Assembly (NCBI GenBank): GCA_003648395.1
Contig: QMPB01000276.1
Span: forward strand, 1-6,413
Reading direction: 5' to 3'
DNA: 6,413 nucleotides
DNA from: Bacteroidota bacterium
GTDB taxonomy: Bacteria > Bacteroidota > Bacteroidia > Bacteroidales > UBA1556
Part shown: positions 1 through 6,413 of the stretch, one piece after another
How the letters are laid out: each line of letters opens with the position of its first letter
How positions within the stretch are numbered: position 1 is the stretch's first letter
Program-made: the position numbers and the translations under genes
The notes under the pieces: generated by a model
What the model was told of the DNA's origin: nothing
What the model saw: only the letters and a program-made list of their open reading frames with translations
Databases searched by the model: none

Positions 1-1787
1 CCTTTTTCTGCAAAATCAGTAGAATAAAGTTCTATTTTACCAGTATTGGTATTGAATTCAAAATCTTCATCAGGAAGTAAATAAATTGACTCGTTAGACT
101 CTAGAGTTTTAACTCCAATTTTCTTCATTTCTTCAAGAGATGTTCCAACTTGTTTAAATTGCCAATCTAGAACTTCTTCTAAGTCTTTCCATGGATAGAA
201 TTTTTTTAAACCAATTCTCTTTCCAAGTTCTTTTGCAATCCACCAAGCTGGTTTTGAATCGTATTTTGCTTCAACAGCAGGCATACGGAATGCGATTTGT
301 GGAACTCTATTTTTACCTGCTCTACTGTAATCATGTCTTTCAAGATAAGTAGATTCAGGAAGAACAACATCGGCATAACCTGTCATTTCCATTGGCATGG
401 TATCAACCACAACAATTAAATCTTGGTTGTCCATTGCTTTAAACATTGTTTTTCTATCAGGAATAGTATTGATGAAGCTTGTTCCAGCAATAAACCATCC
501 TTTTATTTGATGCTCTTTAGGAAACTCAGGTAAACTTGCTTCAATTAATACATTTGTAAGACCTACAGCCGCATTTTTATATTTTTCTTTAGTAATATCT
601 TGCCAACTCCAATGAGGTTCAGGAAATTCAGCATCAATTGGGAAATTAGGAAGCTTTTGCTTAACCCCCATATACATTCCACCTCTACGGCCATAAGCAC
701 CAAGTAGTGCATTAATCATAGCCATAGCTCTTTCGCGCTGAGTATCATCACCATACCAAGTAGTATGACGCCCTGGATGAATAACAGCCGCAGGAGCTGC
801 GGCAGCCATAGTATAAGCTGATTTGCGAATCAACTCAGGGTCGATAGTAGTAATACCAGCAGCCCACTCTGGAGTATAATTTGCAACATGTGCTTTTAGT
901 TCATCAAAACCAAAAGCATACTTATCAATATATTCTTTGTCATATAAGTTATCATATATCAAGACATGCATCCAAGCAAGTAATAAAGCTATATCTGTTC
1001 CTGGTTTAATGGGTAACCAATGTGTAGCTTTTGCTCCAATTGTCGATAATCTAGGATCAACTACAATGATTTTTGCATCATTGTCGATAGCTGTAGAAAC
1101 CTCTTGTACAAAGGAGTTATGCATATTTTCGCCAATATGATTACCTATAAAGATAATACATTTTGAGTTTTGCATATCTGCAGGCTCAGGAGAGCCTACA
1201 CCAGAACCGAAAGTAGCAAAAAATCCAGCTTCACGAGGTCCAGCACATTGTGCATAAGCAGGCTCAGAATGATTTTCATTACCAAAAGCTTTAAACATAT
1301 ATTCAAAATGTTTAGCTGGAGCACCATGAACAAATAAAGCCATATTCTCCTTACCATAGTCTTTTGAAATACCCTTCATTTTCTTAGCAATATAGTCTAA
1401 AGCTACATCCCATTCTGCTTCCTCATAGAATTCTTTTCCTGCTGCATTTTTTCTACGAATCAAAGGCTTTTTCAAACGATCTTCATCATAATACATACCT
1501 AGTCCACCTGTTCCTCTTGGGCAAAGTTTTCCTCTTGCATGCTGATCATTCGCGTTACCAATTAATTTCTTAATATTACCTTCTTCGTCTTTGTAAACCC
1601 ATGCAGCGCATTTCCAAAAACAAACCTCACAATATGTGGGAGTTCTTGTTAAATTACTTTCTGATTCTGGTTTTGCTAAACCTTTCTCAGCAGCTTTTTG
1701 AACAGAACCCAAAACAGATCCTGCAATAGCAACTCCTGCCGCTGTAGCTCCAGATATTTTGATAAACTGTCTCCTGGTTGTTTTCAT
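1..1787 (-). CDS. Molybdopterin oxidoreductase, PsrA/PhsA-like catalytic subunit (3' end cut by window edge)
   Basis: The frame is open from an ATG at 1787 to the left edge and gives 595 residues of a periplasmic Mo-bisMGD enzyme; relatives are about 750-800 residues, so the end of the C-terminal domain is missing. The N-terminus carries a Tat signal (TRRQFIK, residues 4-10, then a small/hydrophobic stretch to about 30). A [4Fe-4S] site follows as C53-x2-C56-x3-C60-x28-C89. C181, in YAQCAGPRE, is the likely molybdenum ligand, as in the cysteine-ligated PsrA/PhsA/Nap branch. Further family motifs are IIVVDPRLST (240-249), WLPIKPGTD (257-265) and GRHTTWYGDDTQRERA (339-354). The MGD-binding C-terminal domain begins near the break (NTGKIELYS). 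The family passes electrons from quinol, through a ferredoxin-like subunit and an NrfD-type anchor, to polysulfide, thiosulfate, tetrathionate or related oxyanions. Those partners are not in view, so the substrate is open. The gene is visibly more GC-rich than its neighbours, as is usual for a conserved enzyme. The Tat motif directly after this ATG supports the start; there is no Shine-Dalgarno sequence. Confidence 0.93.
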   Translation of the reverse strand, partial: MKTTRRQFIKISGATAAGVAIAGSVLGSVQKAAEKGLAKPESESNLTRTPTYCEVCFWKCAAWVYKDEEGNIKKLIGNANDQHARGKLCPRGTGGLGMYYDEDRLKKPLIRRKNAAGKEFYEEAEWDVALDYIAKKMKGISKDYGKENMALFVHGAPAKHFEYMFKAFGNENHSEPAYAQCAGPREAGFFATFGSGVGSPEPADMQNSKCIIFIGNHIGENMHNSFVQEVSTAIDNDAKIIVVDPRLSTIGAKATHWLPIKPGTDIALLLAWMHVLIYDNLYDKEYIDKYAFGFDELKAHVANYTPEWAAGITTIDPELIRKSAYTMAAAAPAAVIHPGRHTTWYGDDTQRERAMAMINALLGAYGRRGGMYMGVKQKLPNFPIDAEFPEPHWSWQDITKEKYKNAAVGLTNVLIEASLPEFPKEHQIKGWFIAGTSFINTIPDRKTMFKAMDNQDLIVVVDTMPMEMTGYADVVLPESTYLERHDYSRAGKNRVPQIAFRMPAVEAKYDSKPAWWIAKELGKRIGLKKFYPWKDLEEVLDWQFKQVGTSLEEMKKIGVKTLESNESIYLLPDEDFEFNTNTGKIELYSTDFAEK

Positions 1788-1845
1788 ATTATATAATTTA
1801 TAATTTCCCACTATATACTTACATATAATGCGTTATTTAACTTCA

Positions 1846-1853
1846 CAAAGATA
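1846..1853 (-). promoter_or_regulatory. Candidate Bacteroidota -7 promoter element for the molybdoenzyme gene
   Basis: Read on the minus strand this is TATCTTTG, an exact match to the TAnnTTTG -7 consensus of the Bacteroidota primary sigma factor. It lies about 59 bases upstream of the ATG at 1787, which would give a 5' leader of roughly 50 bases. The matching -33 TTTG/TTG element is not clear: the sequence at the right distance reads TTCTG. The assignment therefore rests on one element and its position. Confidence 0.4.
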
Positions 1854-1941
1854 TACAGTTTTAATCTCGCATCAGAATACCTATTTAGCTTCTGTTATTA
1901 TTATCATTTTACTGTATATCAACACTCTAAATATAAATCCT

Positions 1942-1961
1942 AATTTTGTTAAATTTTGTTA
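1942..1961. repeat. Perfect 10-bp tandem repeat AATTTTGTTA x2
   Basis: Two identical copies of AATTTTGTTA stand head to tail, so equivalent bases are one helical turn apart. The first copy, with the T at 1941, also forms TAATTTTG, an exact match to the Bacteroidota -7 consensus on the plus strand, though no -33 element is visible upstream of it. The repeat lies about 90 bases upstream of the candidate molybdoenzyme promoter. It could be a pair of regulator half-sites, part of a plus-strand promoter, or a chance or slippage product in AT-rich DNA. Confidence 0.5.
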
Positions 1962-2253
1962 AAAATCAGAATATCAACAAGATAAATATATTGTATAGAA
2001 TTATTCTTTATAAGAGCTAACTGAAAAGATACTATAAGAAATATGATATTTGACATAAAATTAATTGACAGCATTAATTAGCACATTAAATAACTTATAT
2101 ATCTAACTGAAACACATAAGAATAATGTAATAATTATCATATTTTAATTTTTCTTCTTTTACATTCCCATTTTTGCAATAAGTAATAAATACTTGATTAT
2201 TTTCATTCATAATTCAAAATTTTTCATCTAATTTAGCTTCAAACATTCAATAA

Positions 2254-2262
2254 TAAATTTTG
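2254..2262 (+). promoter_or_regulatory. Weak candidate -7 element for the LolA-like gene
   Basis: TAAATTTTG resembles the TAnnTTTG consensus with one extra spacer base, and a poor -33-like TTTA lies about 20 bases upstream (near 2232). It sits only about 24 bases before the ATG at 2286, so the leader would be very short. No better plus-strand promoter was found close to this gene. Confidence 0.2.
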
Positions 2263-2285
2263 CCACTAGGTAAAGCCCATTTTTT

Positions 2286-2951
2286 ATGCATAAAATAAAA
2301 CTAAAAAGTATTACTAAACTTATTTGGATTCTAATACTTCAATTGTGTTTAAATACTCCATTACACTCTCAAAAAGATAGCGTTATAGCATATAATAATT
2401 CAGATTTACTAATATCTAGTATTAGAGAAAAAGCGGCAATTATAAACCGATTTTCAGGAAATGTAGAGATACTCTACTCACAAAAATTTGATAATATGAT
2501 TAATCGAATAGAAAGTGCTAATTTATATTTTCAAAAACCTTACTCCTTTTCATGGAAATTTACAAAACCAAGTACATATACCATTTTAATAACTAATAAT
2601 GAAGCAACTACAGATGAGTTTGGATATACAGAAAAGTATAGTTTAAATAGTAATATTGACTTTAAACTGGCAAATACTATTTTCTCTGCATTTTACAATG
2701 ATAAATTATTTGATTCTAGTAACTATTCTTTTTCATATTATGAAAATGAATTAACTTATTTAATACGATTAATTCCTTTAAATAATAGTATCAGCAATAT
2801 CTATAATAATATTGAATTATTAATTAATAAAACAGACTTCGGGTTAGTTGGAATAAGGTTTTATAAAGTAGAAAATTCGATTGTAAAATACACTTTTAAT
2901 GATAGAATAGTGAATGGATTAATTGATAAAGATGCTTTCGGTTTTGAATGA
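2286..2951 (+). CDS. LolA-like outer-membrane lipoprotein carrier family protein
   Basis: This encodes a 221-residue periplasmic protein. Residues 1 to about 29 form a signal peptide: a basic start (KIKLK), a hydrophobic core from 12 to 22, and likely cleavage near LHSQ. There is no lipobox, so it should be soluble. The mature part follows the LolA fold pattern: an N-terminal helix, a strand at FSGNVEILYSQ (56-66), the family hallmark SANLYFQKPYSFSWKFTKP (77-95), the TYTILITNNEAT strand, and a C-terminal half with alternating strands ending in NGLIDKDAFGF (210-220). LolA proteins carry lipoproteins, or other acylated molecules, across the periplasm inside an open hydrophobic barrel. Bacteroidota often have several paralogues, some tied to pigment or acyl-lipid clusters. 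Here the gene stands alone between divergent and convergent neighbours, so its cargo cannot be inferred. Base composition is very AT-rich and the sequence looks divergent from housekeeping LolA, hence no symbol. Confidence 0.8.
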   Translation: MHKIKLKSITKLIWILILQLCLNTPLHSQKDSVIAYNNSDLLISSIREKAAIINRFSGNVEILYSQKFDNMINRIESANLYFQKPYSFSWKFTKPSTYTILITNNEATTDEFGYTEKYSLNSNIDFKLANTIFSAFYNDKLFDSSNYSFSYYENELTYLIRLIPLNNSISNIYNNIELLINKTDFGLVGIRFYKVENSIVKYTFNDRIVNGLIDKDAFGFE

Positions 2952-2969
2952 GTATTTTACAATGAATTT

Positions 2970-3197
2970 AAAAGCTTCTCTATCGGGCTATTTCATATTT
3001 TATGCGCTATAGCTCCTTCATGTCATATTCAAATTATTATTATTTAACATTCAATTTTTTCTCTCTTTCTCGCTTTTGTTTCGTGCCTCCCAACAATCCT
3101 GCGCAAGTCTTCGATACATTATATTAAATACTTATGTATTTTTCTCAAAATACCTTTTTATTAATTCTTTGCCTAGCACTTCAACATTAGTTGCCTA
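2970..3197. repeat. Candidate dispersed repeat or decayed element between convergent genes
   Basis: This stretch differs in composition from the AT-rich DNA around it: bases 3061-3120 are 28/60 G+C by direct count. On the minus strand it contains short open pieces that look protein-like but are broken by stops. One reads ATNVEVLGKELIKRYFEKNT (3194-3135); another reads MYRRLAQDCWEARNKSEKER and ends at 3051. On the plus strand the stretch near 2970-3008 reads KASLSGYFIFYAL before a stop. No single frame continues, and no terminal inverted repeats or target duplications are evident. The pattern fits an intergenic repeat family or gene remnants of the kind scattered in many Bacteroidota genomes. 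That identification comes from general resemblance and is not proven. Confidence 0.4.
3126..3141 (+). terminator. Weak hairpin, possible terminator for the LolA-like gene
   Basis: AAATAC and GTATTT form a perfect 6-bp stem around a TTAT loop, followed on the plus strand by TTCTC. The stem is AT-rich, the T-run is short and the site is about 175 bases past the LolA-like stop codon, so it is a poor intrinsic terminator. On the minus strand no T-run follows. No stronger hairpin-plus-T structure was seen between the two convergent genes. Confidence 0.2.
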
Positions 3198-3199
3198 CA

Positions 3200-4714
3200 T
3201 TATTCAATATTAATTTTTACTATTCTTCCCATTTCCTTATTATGTGGATTCCTAACAAGCACATACATAATATTATAAAACACTTCAGGGATTCCCTGAT
3301 AATGCGTTCTACTATATAATAATCCTTCAATTTTCTTTTGCAATTCTATACGACCATTTAAGTCAATCGAATAAATATTGGTACTATATTTTATTTTACC
3401 AGAAAATGACTTCTTATCTACTTTCTTATCATTTAATACAAAACGAAAACTATTACCTACAAAAGAATAAGCATATACATTTGGATTTACATACATTGCA
3501 TATTTACTAGATTTAAACTTTGTTTTAAAGACTTTACTCCACCTGTCATTCTCACTAATTTTAAACAGAAGAATATCATCATATTTATAATAATAATTAC
3601 TCATATACTCGTATAGAGGATTTTTCTGATAGCCTCCTAACAATAGTGCTCCAAACACCTTTTGCCCAATAATATATACATTATCCAAAGAATCAACTTC
3701 AAGACTTTGCGCTGTAAATCGAAACATCTCATTATCAACCTCTTTCTCGATATATTCTTTCAATGGGTATTTCTTAACTAAATAAGATGGGAAGCGTTGC
3801 AAAGACCAAAGCTTAAAATCTTTATTAATATATTTCATACTAAAGCCCCCTGCCATTGAATAGTAATCATGATTTGAATAATATCCACCAAGATATAATG
3901 TATCTTTATGATACTTCATTGTTATACTATTGATATACTTATTATTAAGCTTAACTTTTTTGGATATAATGCTATCCTTCAGAAAATGGAATAAAGTATA
4001 CTTCTTCTTATATACAATAGTAATATGAAATGGTTTTACATCATAAAACTCTACACCAAGCAAGAAAACATCATTAGCATTTGTAAGTATAACTTTATCA
4101 AAATCAGTATGATATGAATTTGCCCCATATTTAGCTTTTTTTGTATTTAAAATTTTAAGTTCTCTATCGAAGACTACAAAACTATAGCGTAAAGAATCTA
4201 TCATTCTTTTCCTTTTTGCCTTAATCAATACCAGATACTTATTTTTATCGGGAGATATTGCAAAGTTGAAATAATCTCTATTGTTGGATGAAAACTTTTT
4301 ATCAGTATCAATATCCAATATCTTCTTCCATTTGGTAAGTCTATGCCCTTTGGAGTCAATAATTCTTGCAAAAACATATTGTTTCTTATTCTTAATATTA
4401 TAATACGAAGATAATACTATCCAATTCTTACCAATTGAAAACAACTTGATTATAGTTATTTCTTTTTGTTTATACTCTGTAGGAATAGTATAGCGAACTA
4501 TAGGTTTCAGACTATCTGAAAATTGAATAATACCATAGTCAATATTCTCGTAAAGCTTAGATTTATTAATTATAAACTTAATAGTATCATTATATTTCTC
4601 GCAAAAATCTAAATTATATTTTTTTTTAATTAATAAATCTGAAAAAACAATAGATTGAGCGTTTATATTCAGTTTTATTAATACAAATAATATTAAGAAG
4701 ATTGTTTTATTCAT
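3200..4714 (-). CDS. Secreted protein of unknown function, possible beta-propeller
   Basis: This encodes 504 residues starting at the ATG at 4714. An in-frame ATG seven codons upstream (4735) would overlap the preceding gene and put extra residues before the signal peptide, so the later start is preferred. Residues 1-20 form a clean signal peptide (MNKTIFLILFVLIKLNINAQ) with cleavage near A19; there is no lipobox. The mature protein is rich in Lys, Tyr, Ile and Asn and is made of repeating short beta-strand units: ISPDKNKYLV (153-162), TNANDVFLLGVE (211-222), DTLYLGGYY (271-279), SLDNVYIIGQK (342-352), YDDILLFKIS (378-387) and IYSIDLNGRIELQKK (447-461). The ISPDxxxYLV and DNVYIIG patterns recall propeller blades, but no named family is recognised and no catalytic motif or C-terminal sorting domain is seen. 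It is the last gene of the operon, 4 bases after the stop of the barrel gene, which suggests a shared role at the cell envelope. Confidence 0.75.
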   Translation of the reverse strand: MNKTIFLILFVLIKLNINAQSIVFSDLLIKKKYNLDFCEKYNDTIKFIINKSKLYENIDYGIIQFSDSLKPIVRYTIPTEYKQKEITIIKLFSIGKNWIVLSSYYNIKNKKQYVFARIIDSKGHRLTKWKKILDIDTDKKFSSNNRDYFNFAISPDKNKYLVLIKAKRKRMIDSLRYSFVVFDRELKILNTKKAKYGANSYHTDFDKVILTNANDVFLLGVEFYDVKPFHITIVYKKKYTLFHFLKDSIISKKVKLNNKYINSITMKYHKDTLYLGGYYSNHDYYSMAGGFSMKYINKDFKLWSLQRFPSYLVKKYPLKEYIEKEVDNEMFRFTAQSLEVDSLDNVYIIGQKVFGALLLGGYQKNPLYEYMSNYYYKYDDILLFKISENDRWSKVFKTKFKSSKYAMYVNPNVYAYSFVGNSFRFVLNDKKVDKKSFSGKIKYSTNIYSIDLNGRIELQKKIEGLLYSRTHYQGIPEVFYNIMYVLVRNPHNKEMGRIVKINIE

Positions 4715-4718
4715 TTTT

Positions 4719-5342
4719 TCACAATTTAAAACCAATATTTAATCCATAACCAACAGAAATATCACCTTCATAATATTCATTATCATACCAAACATTAAAT
4801 AAAATATCCATTCCCAACTCAAGTGACAAAAAGAATCTATCTTTCTCAACTAAACGATGCTCATACACAAAGCCAACATACTGGCCGGTTAATTGTAAAG
4901 GCTTTTGTCCGTAATAAATAAACCCTGCTTTCAAAACCATTTTTATAGGCTTTCCTAGGTAGGGATTACGAAAACCAACACCTATACTTCCCTCAAACCC
5001 TGGGGCTTCGGGCATTGCTTCTGAATATGTTATTATTTGAGAATCGCCAAAAACTGAGCTCATAATACTGGCAACAGGAAAGAAATGATTAGGTATCAAG
5101 CTTCCATAACTATAAGTAACACTCCCCGATAAAGAAATAAAATCATTAAAATAATACTCATATTTTGGAGAAATACTTAAGTCGATAAATTTGGCAGCAT
5201 CAATACTCAATTCTCCTCTCATTTGTGATGCTCCGCTATCATCAAAATAAAAGTCTAAGCTATCTTGTGCAAAAGAAAACGAAGGTAATGAAATCACAAT
5301 AAACAAACTAAGTATTATCTTATGGAATATCTTTTCCAACAT
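4719..5342 (-). CDS. Small outer-membrane beta-barrel protein
   Basis: This encodes 207 residues. Residues 1-25 are a signal peptide (hydrophobic core IILSLFIVISL, cleavage after FSFA). The mature protein alternates polar and hydrophobic residues in about eight strands, roughly at 42-50, 53-64, 70-79, 117-124, 134-144, 152-163, 169-180 and 195-205. It ends in GYGLNIGFKL, close to the aromatic/hydrophobic ending typical of barrels handled by the BAM machinery. Size and strand number fit an eight-stranded barrel of the OmpW/OmpA-barrel class, but no specific family is recognised. The ATG at 5342 lies inside the upstream binding-protein gene (23-bp overlap) and no other Met follows before residue 41, so this start is well supported and implies translational coupling. 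It may be a small pore or a structural partner of the next gene product; transport of peptides is only a guess from the operon. Confidence 0.78.
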   Translation of the reverse strand: MLEKIFHKIILSLFIVISLPSFSFAQDSLDFYFDDSGASQMRGELSIDAAKFIDLSISPKYEYYFNDFISLSGSVTYSYGSLIPNHFFPVASIMSSVFGDSQIITYSEAMPEAPGFEGSIGVGFRNPYLGKPIKMVLKAGFIYYGQKPLQLTGQYVGFVYEHRLVEKDRFFLSLELGMDILFNVWYDNEYYEGDISVGYGLNIGFKL

Positions 5343-6413
5343 TTTTTAGACTAAGTAAATTCATAGAATTAATGCCAAAGGTATGTATTTTTTTTGAACT
5401 AAACCTGAGAACCTCATCATAATAAAGAATAATAACTGGTGCTTGACTTATAATGATACTATCCATCTGTAAGTTCATTATATATCTGATACTATCGTTT
5501 ACTTCACTTCTTGCTTCCTCATAAAGCTTATCAAATTCTGGCATAGAGAAATGAGAATAATTAGCTCCAGCAGGAGATTTATTTGGCGAGTAAAATAATG
5601 CTAGATAATTCTCAGGGTCTGCATAGTCGGCTATCCAAGAACCACGAAAAAATGGAATTCTATTATTAGCTACCATCTGCCTAAGAGAAGCTGGTTGGTG
5701 AACATCAATTTCTATTTCTACTCCTAATTTACCAAGCTCTTGCTGTATATATTTACAAATATCTAAATATGCAGAAGTAGTAGAAAGGGTGATAATTGGT
5801 AGTCCTTTTCCTTCTGGGAATCCAGCTTCTGCAAGAAGTTTTAAAGTAGAATCTGGAGAATAATAATATCCTTTGGTTTCTCCATTCTCAAAACCAGGCA
5901 TTCCCACAGGTACAAAACCATTATTTCCTGCAACACCAATATTATTTCTTAAATATCGCATCATCTTTTTTCTATCAAAACCATAGTTTAAAGCTTTTCG
6001 TATTCTTCTATCTAACAATACAGTATCTTTATTATTCTCCATCTGAAAAGCTAGATATTCGGTATTGAGATATGGCTTAGTTTGAAGATTTATTTTATCA
6101 TTATACTTTGGATTAAGAGTTCCATTGGGAAGCAATAGCTCATCTTTATAGCTAGGGTCAATACCTGACATAAAATCAATATTCCCCTTTATAAACTCCA
6201 AAAACACCGATTGCTTATCAATAATAAAACTAATGGCAACAGCATCGAGATAAGGTAATGAAGCTCCATTTTCTTTCTCAAAGTATCTCTCATTCTTCAA
6301 AAGCACCATCTTTACTCCTTCTTTCCACAACTTAAGGTAGAAAGGGCCTGTGCCAACAGGATGACGACCAAAATCACTTCCATAAGCTTCAATAGCTTCG
6401 TGAGGAATAACAG
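5320..6413 (-). CDS. ABC transporter substrate-binding protein, family 5 (peptide/nickel type; 5' end cut by window edge)
   Basis: The frame is open to the right edge and continues upstream of the internal TTG at 6330, which is not the true start. The visible 363 residues are the C-terminal part of a protein usually 500-600 long, so the signal peptide or lipobox is not seen. Family 5 (OppA/DppA/NikA) motifs are clear: RHPVGTGPFYLK (visible residues 16-27), the conserved DRRIRKALNYGFDRKKM helix (134-150), FPEGKGLPIITLS (lobe II), and SWIADYADPENYLALFY (258-274), where the chain returns to lobe I. The C-terminus NLLSLKNVGKDIP ends at a TAA. Such proteins capture oligopeptides, or less often nickel-chelates or sugars, for an ABC importer. 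No permease or ATPase gene is in view. It is the first visible gene of a minus-strand operon and its stop overlaps the barrel gene start. Confidence 0.92.
   Translation of the reverse strand, partial: VIPHEAIEAYGSDFGRHPVGTGPFYLKLWKEGVKMVLLKNERYFEKENGASLPYLDAVAISFIIDKQSVFLEFIKGNIDFMSGIDPSYKDELLLPNGTLNPKYNDKINLQTKPYLNTEYLAFQMENNKDTVLLDRRIRKALNYGFDRKKMMRYLRNNIGVAGNNGFVPVGMPGFENGETKGYYYSPDSTLKLLAEAGFPEGKGLPIITLSTTSAYLDICKYIQQELGKLGVEIEIDVHQPASLRQMVANNRIPFFRGSWIADYADPENYLALFYSPNKSPAGANYSHFSMPEFDKLYEEARSEVNDSIRYIMNLQMDSIIISQAPVIILYYDEVLRFSSKKIHTFGINSMNLLSLKNVGKDIP

Larger units (their letters stand above)
1788..2285. other. Divergent AT-rich intergenic region (about 500 bp)
   Basis: This region separates the divergent molybdoenzyme and LolA-like genes. 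I find no convincing gene in it. It holds the candidate minus-strand promoter at 1846-1853, the 10-bp tandem repeat at 1942-1961, a 10-bp direct repeat (CTAACTGAAA at 2017-2026 and 2103-2112, each followed closely by ATAAGAA), a 9-bp inverted pair (ATTATTCTT at 2000-2008, AAGAATAAT at 2118-2126) and a weak plus-strand promoter candidate near 2254. Its length is large for two ordinary divergent promoters, so an unrecognised regulatory element or small RNA is possible, but no structure proves it. Confidence 0.6.

Noticed and set aside
937..1140. Plus-strand open frame of 67 codons
   Set aside because: It lies wholly antisense to the well-supported molybdoenzyme gene, whose family motifs run through the region; the encoded peptide has no recognisable features.
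1828..1962. Plus-strand 44-codon open frame with a hydrophobic stretch (LASVIIIILLY)
   Set aside because: It overlaps the candidate molybdoenzyme promoter and the tandem repeat and has no upstream signal. The hydrophobic stretch is what AT-rich DNA gives by chance. A tiny membrane peptide cannot be excluded but is not supported.
2059..2077. TAATT...AATTA dyad as an FNR/CRP-type box
   Set aside because: The half-sites are only 5 bp of A/T, and the core does not match TTGAT-N4-ATCAA or a CRP site.
2986..3015. GGGCTA...TAGCTC hairpin after the LolA-like gene
   Set aside because: The stem is only 6 bp with a G-U pair, the loop is 18 bases, and no T-run follows, so it is not a credible terminator.
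3051..3119. Minus-strand 22-codon open frame starting MYRRLAQDCW
   Set aside because: It is too short, lies within the suspected repeat, and neighbouring protein-like pieces are in other frames, so it is more likely part of a remnant than a gene.
6328..6330. TTG as the start of the substrate-binding protein
   Set aside because: The frame continues upstream without a stop to the window edge and encodes the conserved VGTGPFYLK motif, so the true start is outside the window.

Overview
The window looks like a piece of chromosome from a low-GC member of the Bacteroidota, probably an anaerobic or facultative marine or gut-type lineage. The evidence is AT-rich DNA, no Shine-Dalgarno sequences at the starts, a TAnnTTTG-type promoter element, a LolA-like protein, and several small secreted or outer-membrane proteins with weak family identity. 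The genus cannot be fixed from the sequence.

Layout. Positions 1-1787 (minus strand, cut by the left edge) hold most of a Tat-exported molybdopterin oxidoreductase of the PsrA/PhsA (polysulfide/thiosulfate reductase) type, which points to anaerobic respiration or sulfur metabolism. Positions 1788-2285 are a divergent, very AT-rich intergenic region with a candidate promoter for the molybdoenzyme, a perfect 10-bp tandem repeat and some dyad/direct repeats. Positions 2286-2951 (plus) encode a periplasmic LolA-like lipoprotein-carrier protein. Positions 2952-3199 lie between convergent genes and contain a patch of higher GC that reads like a decayed or dispersed repeat. Positions 3200-6413 (minus) form a tightly packed three-gene run, read right to left: the C-terminal part of a family 5 peptide/nickel-type ABC substrate-binding protein (cut by the right edge), a small outer-membrane beta-barrel protein overlapping it by 23 bp, and a 504-residue secreted protein with propeller-like sequence starting 4 bp after the barrel gene.

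How the genes relate. The three right-hand genes are almost certainly cotranscribed and translationally coupled, and all three (assuming the binding protein has its signal in the missing N-terminus) act outside the inner membrane. The LolA-like gene stands alone and faces this operon. The molybdoenzyme is transcribed away from the LolA-like gene; its iron-sulfur and membrane-anchor partner subunits would be expected beyond the left edge. I see no RNA gene, CRISPR array, transposase or obvious defence system. Most of the window is ordinary. The parts worth a second look are the convergent intergenic patch, the repeat-bearing divergent intergenic region, the unusual cluster motif of the molybdoenzyme, and the uncharacterised barrel/propeller pair attached to a peptide-binding protein.
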